Assembly (NCBI GenBank): GCA_033065855.1 | Contig: JAVXUO010000086.1 | Coordinates: forward strand, 496,001-560,000 | DNA from: Escallonia rubra | Taxonomy: Eukaryota; Streptophyta; Magnoliopsida; Escalloniales; Escalloniaceae | Length of the DNA stretch: 64,000 nt | Direction: 5' to 3' | Part shown: piece after piece, positions 58,087-64,000 of the stretch | Position numbering within the stretch: position 1 is the first letter of the stretch | How the letters are laid out: each line of letters opens with the position of its first letter | The notes under the pieces: model-generated | The model's database searches: none | The model's input: only the letters and a program-made list of their open reading frames with translations | Told to the model about the DNA's origin: nothing | Program-made: the position numbers and the translations under genes

Positions 58087-61000
58087 ATGAACCTAAAGTT
58101 GCAGAAGCCAATGGAGAAAAGCTTGTCACAAATCTTCATTTTCCTAACCACATTTCTCCTTCTTCAAGTACTCTTCAGACGGTCACATGCATCGGAATAT
58201 ACCCGGCATCCTCCTCGTCCGGTTATCTTGACCCCCCATAAGGGGCCGGATTCCGACCCTCAACAGGTCCTCTCTCTCTCTCTGTGAAGTTTCTCCTAAC
58301 ATTAAAATGAAAGTTACGTTACTGTCAGCCATATATTTTCAGTGGCGTAATCATGATAACAGCCTCATATGAGTCTTTTAAGGGATGTAACTAGATATGT
58401 AGCAACGGCCAAAAATTTCCTATTCTTAACTGCAGTAGCTCCTACTTGATGAACTATTTTAGGTTCATATATCATTGGCCGGGAAAGATCACATGCGGGT
58501 TTCATGGATTACAGCCGATAAACAAGTGGAATCGATTGTTGATTACGGAAAAGAACCAGGGAAATACGAAGCGTCAGCAACCGGTGAACATACCTCGTAT
58601 CATTATTTCTTCTACAGTTCCGGCAAGATCCACCATGTCACGATTGGACCGCTGGATGCAAGCACTACGTATTACTACAGGTGCGGTGGTTCCGGCCCGG
58701 AGTTTAACTTGAGGACACCTCCTTCAACATTTCCCATCGAATTTGTAGTTGCTGGTGAGTCCCTATCTGCGGCCCTCTGGAGGTGTTTGCGTACAAGTGT
58801 GGATAGGTTCTAACTGATTGAGTTTGGTGCGTTACTTCAAGAAGTAGAAAGTACATATATGTGCCTCGTCATGAGCTATTAACTTTTTGCAAGCAACACC
58901 TAATTAACATTTTGCATAGTTTCCATAGTCACCTCAATTCCAAGTAACACCTTTTGACATTTTGCAAGAGCAAGGATTAACGTGTGTTGCCTCAAAACTA
59001 TAAGTTTTTTCTTTCTTTTTGTCTGCTTCACTTTGTATTGATATAGGATCATGTATATACAATTTTCTGCAATTTTTTCTTCGTTTTAACGTTTTTTTTC
59101 TCGTTCTAATGAAATAGAGGCTTATATATATGTATATCACAAGATTTTGTTATTGGTTACATCTCAAAAAGAAGATATTCTATGCTTGAGCTTGAACTTT
59201 ACAAACTGATGTTTGCTATGTGCACGTTTGTGCGTGTCTGTATGTGTTTACGTGCGCCAATGCTGGTGCATGTCGTCTGTTAGTTGTAATATTATGTCGT
59301 GGTCGATTAGCGTTGCGCGTTGCTTTTAGTCTTTCATTTTTTCCCTCTTTCTTTGAATAGTTGTACTTGCTTACCTTTTTCAAAATTTTAGTTCAGAAAA
59401 CACCAATTACTTCAATACATTATTCAGTTTTATGAGTAAGTTATTTGTTGCAGACCTAGAGATGATAGAATATGTTGGAAAATTGTACTTTAGAACACTA
59501 TACAATTAGATATTAATCCATGAATACAGAGTCTGGGTTGAATTTGACTTTCTTACTTCTTTTCTCGCTTATTTTTTATATGTAAATGTGACACAAAGAA
59601 GGTTAATGCACGTTTTCATCCTTCCGGACAATACAGCTTTTTTATCCTTTAAAGAATTAAAATACCAAAAGTTTATCTGAAATTTAGATTTAATTTTTGA
59701 GAAGAGGCGCTTAATACACACCCTTTATTGAATCCACGCAACTACCGTTATTTACGGATCAAAAAGTGTCAGTAACGTACCCTTAAATTGAATTGTTGAA
59801 TTTAATTGAATGAACTGATATATTCACTCCAAATTTAAACTCTTTCACTCGAAATGATTATCAATCACCCAACTGCAAATTTCAGTGAGAGAAATAGAGT
59901 AAGAGTTCAAATTTTTATGAAAGTTCAATAACTAAGCTTCAAATAATTTAGAGCTCATTTGTTTACTAAAGCTTCAAGTAATCCAAATAACGTTGTTTCA
60001 ATTTACTATCTAAGCTTCAAATAATGCAAAAGACATTGTTTTGGAGTGCACTGCGAATGAGTTTGCAACTGGTGATAACTGACAATAAATTTATTTCTCG
60101 TTGAAGCTAGAATCATTATCATTTACCTATACACATGTTATCTTTGAATATTATGTTTGAGACAGGAGACCTAGGGCAAACAGAATGGACAAACTCAACC
60201 TTGGCACATGTTAATGCTAGAGACTACGATGTACTTCTGTTACCTGGCGATCTATCCTACGCCGATACAAATCAACCACTTTGGGACTCGTTCGGTCGAC
60301 TAGTCGAGCCACATGCAAGCCGTCGGCCATGGATGGTGACGGAAGGCAACCATGAAGTCGAAATCTTCCCGATTGTGTATCCCCGTGGTTTCAAGGCCTA
60401 CAATGCTCGGTGGCTGATGCCATACCAAGATAGTGGCTCCAAATCGAACTTGTACTATTCATTCGACGTTGTGGGCACTCACATTGTCATGTTGGGATCT
60501 TACGCGGACTTTGATGCCAATTCGGATCAATACAAGTGGCTGGAAGCCGACTTGGCAAAAGTTGATAGGTCGAAGACACCATGGATCGTCGTGATACTCC
60601 ATGCACCGTGGTATAACTCTAACTCCGCCCATAGAGGGGAAGGAGAGAGCATGAGGAAAGCAATGGAAGAGATGCTGTACAAGGCGCGAGTCGATCTAGT
60701 GTTTGCGGGGCATGTTCATGCTTATGAGCGCTTCGTAAGTTATCACTTTCATGTTCTTGTGTTTCTAAGTCACACCCTACTATCATACATCAGAGGTAAC
60801 TCTATTAGAGCTATTTTGAGTTTTGCCAATAAATTTTCAGTGCAAGAAGCAACGAGTAGTCTCTTTGTTAGCAACATTTATTTTGGCAGAAACCAAATTG
60901 CTTCACATGAATTCGAAGTCCTAATATTTCACATACGATTGACTCGGATACCAACCTTAGTTGTATAGGTTTGCTCAAACCTATGTTTTTCTAGGATGAT

Positions 61001-62021
61001 AAGAAATACCCTGAACCCTAACTAAGCATCTAAGGTAATGTCGTTGCTAGTTGCAAAACATCACTAGCAATGTTTTTACTTTTATAAGATGTTCCATGTT
61101 TACTTAGCTCGATTAAATCCGTATTAATTTTTCTGGTTGTGTCTGTTCATCACCATTGCATTGCATACAGACTAGGGTTTACAACAACGAGGCTGACCCA
61201 TGTGGTCCTATATACATGACGATTGGCGATGGAGGGAATAGAGAAGGGCTTGCTATGACGTGAGTACTTGCAACTTTTCCTTTATTAAATTGCTTATAAA
61301 TCATAAATCACTCAAATTCGAATATTAATTAAGTTACGAGAGATCTTAATGCGTGCATAAATGTTTTCTAGTCACTCTATCTGTGTACTAACCCAAGAAA
61401 TTAGGAAAAATATACGAGTGCTAATACAATTTTTTGTTAACAGAGTTCACCTATGATGGTGGTGGTTGGCATGAATCTATCTTTTTTTCTAACATAATTT
61501 AGAGAAAAAAGTGTGAATGAATTTCACTTAGGATTAGTGTTTATGATTGCTTTATGTAGACTATTTGTGTTTCTGGTTACATTGTATCATGCCAATGACA
61601 GGAAAATTCATTATCATCATCTTGTTAATGGCCTATATTCACTGGTGTATATGTTATTGTATGGTGCAACCGTATAATGCATTCACAATGAATTAACGCA
61701 GACAAAAAGAGTATGTTGTCCAGCAATCCGGCATTGCTGCTTTATCGATATGAATACTACTATGTTTTAATCTTGTGTTGATTTATATGAAGGTTTGAGA
61801 ATCCAAGTCCATCCATATCACTTTTCCGGGAGCCAAGCTTTGGACATGGTCGGCTGAGGATGCATAACCACACCCACGCCCATTGGTCATGGCACCGCAA
61901 CAACGACTCTGATTCAGTGGTGGGCGACGAGGTATGGTTAGAAAGTTTAAGCTCGGTTACTGCGTGCAAGGAAACTTTGGAAGGGCCAGCGTCATCAGCA
62001 TCTGAGAAAGATGAGCTATAA
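58087..62021 (+). CDS. PAP: Purple acid phosphatase 2 with C-terminal KDEL (five exons)
   Basis: Exons: 58087-58266, 58463-58754, 60166-60734, 61171-61259, 61793-62021. All borders are GT..AG; total 1359 nt, 452 aa. It is a near-identical copy of gene 1: the same signal peptide, N-terminal domain, metal-ligand motifs in exon 3 ([28 protein letters not shown]), GDGGNREG and HAHWSWHRN. Differences seen: L18I, I28V, T to P in the GSG(T/P)EF loop, E to D in WLEA(E/D)L, G to E in NN(G/E)ADP, F to L before EGP, and one instead of five SSASE repeats. It ends SSASEKDEL. Intron 2 carries a ~100-bp insertion near 58,840. No disabling change is visible, so both copies look functional. Predicted location is the ER lumen, by the same reasoning as gene 1. 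Confidence 0.95.
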
Positions 62022-62358
62022 AGCTCTATCATGTAACTACATTAGTTGATTTCCTGAGTAGGTCCTGGAGTTGGAATTAAGTGGAGGGCTGATTGTGTCC
62101 ATATTCTTTGTAAATTAGAATAAAATGGTTTAGGGTATGTATGGAAATAGTATGCACAAAATCTAATAAATACGTGACACGATGAATAGAGATACATTTT
62201 GAGTTTTGCCAATAAATTTTCAGTGCAAGAGCAACGAGTAGTCTCTTTGTTCAGCGTCATCAGCATCTGAGAAAGATGAGCTATAAAGCTTTATCATGTA
62301 ACTACATTAGTTGATTTCCTGAGTAGGTCCTGGAGTTGGAATTAAGTGGATGGCTGAT
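62022..62358 (+). repeat. 3' flank and chimeric tail of PAP gene 2
   Basis: 62,194-62,340 repeats the intron-3 fragment fused to the exon-5 end, KDEL codons and stop, as after gene 1. It is interrupted at 62,358 by the hAT element; the flank resumes at 63,693. Confidence 0.88.
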
Positions 62359-63692
62359 TAGGGATGGCAATGGGGCGGGTCGGATGCGGATCTTATAAGA
62401 TCCGCACCCGCCCCGCTACCCCAAAAATCCCGCCCCGCCCCGCACCGGGTTTTATTATCTTAATACCATATCCGACCCTAAATCACTTTAGAAAACCCAT
62501 CACCGCCCCGCCCCATTTGTGATTGGGAATCAAAATCTTCACGGTAATGGTAAGCTTGCTTCCAGCAGGTCAGTCGCGAAAGCTTGATTAGCTTCTTCCA
62601 ATCTTGCTTCCAATGCATCTATTACAAAACTGAATTTAGTAAATTCCTACCAACCATCAAATCTCAAGAATTCAAAACTCTGAATAAAAGAAGTACCCTT
62701 GCTGAACACCCATGAATGAAGCAAAAACAGTGAGAAATTTACACTGAAGCATCATAACAGCACTTAAGAAAAACCATGCAAGATAAATTTAACGACAATG
62801 AGATTCACTAACCTCCCAGTGATCACTTTAAAAAGGTCCAACACGTTATAAACATATTCTTGACAGATGGGTTGGCATCCTTTTGTGTTGAATTGCCATG
62901 ATTATCATGTTTCAGTAAACAACGTGTCAATAAGAACCAAAAACAGAGAACCCAACACCAACGAACACATGCAGAGAGAAGGGAAATCAGAGAGAAGAAG
63001 AGGTGAAATAGGTACCTGGTTCAAGAAAGCCAGGCTTCAATGGCTTTCACACAGTTGAGAGTTGAGACCCTCAACTCAAGTCTATGTGAGCTTTCTCTTG
63101 CAAGAAGAGAGGCAAAGCTTTCTCTTGCAAGAAGAGAGGCAAAGAAGATTCAGTCCCGATGGCTGGTGGCCGATGGCCGGTGGGAAGCTCGGCAGAGTCG
63201 CCGACAGGGACTGAATAGCGAAGGAAGAGCTGCGATGGCTGGTAGGGAAGCTCGGCGGCGTCGCCGAGAGGGAGAGAACAGAGAATGAGGAGCTGCAGTA
63301 GTGCGTGGCTGCCAAGTTGGTGAGGAATCTCGCGATTCTCACCGGAGTCGCCGAGAAGGAGGAGAGGCAGCTGGGCTGGGTGGCAGTCGATAGAGGGACT
63401 GAGTGAGAGAAGGTGGAACTTTTAGGGTTTATATGATGTATATATAGGTAAGGATAAACGGCTAGGATTAAATCAAGTTAATGGTTAAAATAGCGGGGCG
63501 GGTGCGGGTTGCAAGGCGGGTCGGATACCAAGGCGGGCCAGATGAAATACCACACCCGACCCTAACCTGCTGTGGATTTTTTTTAAAAAAACCATACCCG
63601 CCCCGTGATCCAGTCAAAGTCAAAATGACCCGCTCCTATCGGACCGGGGCGGGGCAGGGATTCGCCGGTTGCGGGTTTGATTGCCATCCCTA
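62359..63692. mobile_element. hAT-type non-autonomous element in the gene 2 flank
   Basis: The termini are 13-bp perfect inverted repeats TAGGGATGGCAAT, flanked by near-identical 8-bp duplications TGGCTGAT (62,351-62,358) and GGGCTGAT (63,693-63,700). The unoccupied site is visible after gene 1 (48,140-48,160). Both ends are rich in GCGGGT / CCCGCCCCG repeats. The interior holds a doubled 27-bp unit (TTTCTCTTGCAAGAAGAGAG, 63,092-63,145) and no transposase. TAGGGATGGCAA is a known plant hAT MITE terminus. Confidence 0.92.
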
Positions 63693-64000
63693 GGGCTGAT
63701 TGTGTCCATATTCTTTGTAAATTAGAATAAAAGGGTTTAGGGTATGTATGGAAATAGTATGCACAAAATCTAATAAATACGTGACACGATGAATAGAGAT
63801 ATATGAACTTTCTTTTCAACTCTCTCTCTCTCTCTCCCCCCCCAAACCCCCTCTCTCTGTGATGTTTTTGTCTAAGCCTGGTGTTCAACTTAAAAACATG
63901 CTCAACAAAAGATGAAACACATGAGGTATAAAAATTAATCACAAATCCCATGTATGGTCAATGTGGGACTTGACACCCCCTCATGTGAAGCGTGGAATTT
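63693..64000. repeat. Resumed duplicated flank
   Basis: Matches 48,145-48,420 after gene 1 (TGTGTCCATATTCTTTGTAA to GAAGCGTGGAATTT), with an added CCCCCCCAAACCCC stretch at 63,836. The duplication continues past the window end. Confidence 0.9.

Overview
The window is nuclear DNA of a flowering plant, most likely a eudicot. Evidence: spliced genes with GT..AG introns, purple acid phosphatases of the plant secreted type, a thaumatin-like pseudogene, FAR1-type MULE transposase, plant mobile domain and B3 coding sequence, plus Tat-type Ty3/gypsy, CACTA, hAT and LINE remnants. No species is assigned. About four fifths of the window is repetitive.

Layout. 1-6.7 kb: decayed Tat-lineage Ty3/gypsy retrotransposon in minus orientation (integrase remnant, antisense extra ORF, two tandem-repeat arrays), interrupted by a hAT-like element at 878-1997. 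6.74-7.37 kb: thaumatin-like pseudogene. 7.4-9.7 kb: small repeats and a CACTA end. 9.73-12.40 kb (minus): an apparently intact five-exon purple acid phosphatase gene (430 aa). 12.68-15.74 kb: non-autonomous MULE with ~340-bp terminal inverted repeats, a 9-bp target duplication and a captured alpha/beta-hydrolase fragment. 15.93-25.75 kb: a ~9.8-kb MULE inside a (TA)n tract. It carries a plant-mobile-domain/ULP1-protease gene (plus strand), a FAR1/MURA-type transposase gene (minus strand) and, between them, an open two-exon B3-domain gene (minus strand). Twenty-four copies of a ~23-bp palindrome lie near its ends and between its genes. 25.8-29.9 kb: simple-sequence DNA and unclassified repeats.

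29.9-64 kb: a complex direct duplication. Block A (29,895-36,530) is followed directly by block B (36,531-~43,560) and purple acid phosphatase gene 1 (43,925-47,814). After a ~1.7-kb spacer with a LINE fragment come block C (50,014-~55,878) and phosphatase gene 2 (58,087-62,021). Blocks A, B and C each hold the same CACTA-like derivative. Copy-specific insertions (a 136-bp MITE and a 310-bp MITE in B, a hAT at 62,359-63,692 after gene 2) date events relative to the duplication.

Genes at work. The three phosphatase genes share exon structure and keep the metal-binding motifs, so all may be functional. Genes 1 and 2 encode a signal peptide and a C-terminal KDEL, which predicts ER retention rather than secretion; the minus-strand gene lacks KDEL. 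A 15-bp coding repeat (SSASE) directly before KDEL is present five times in gene 1 and once in gene 2. In the large MULE the transposase and PMD-ULP1 genes have stop codons and frameshifts, while the short B3 frame is open. The 136-bp MITE in block B shares its termini and palindromes and looks like a relative mobilised by the same family.
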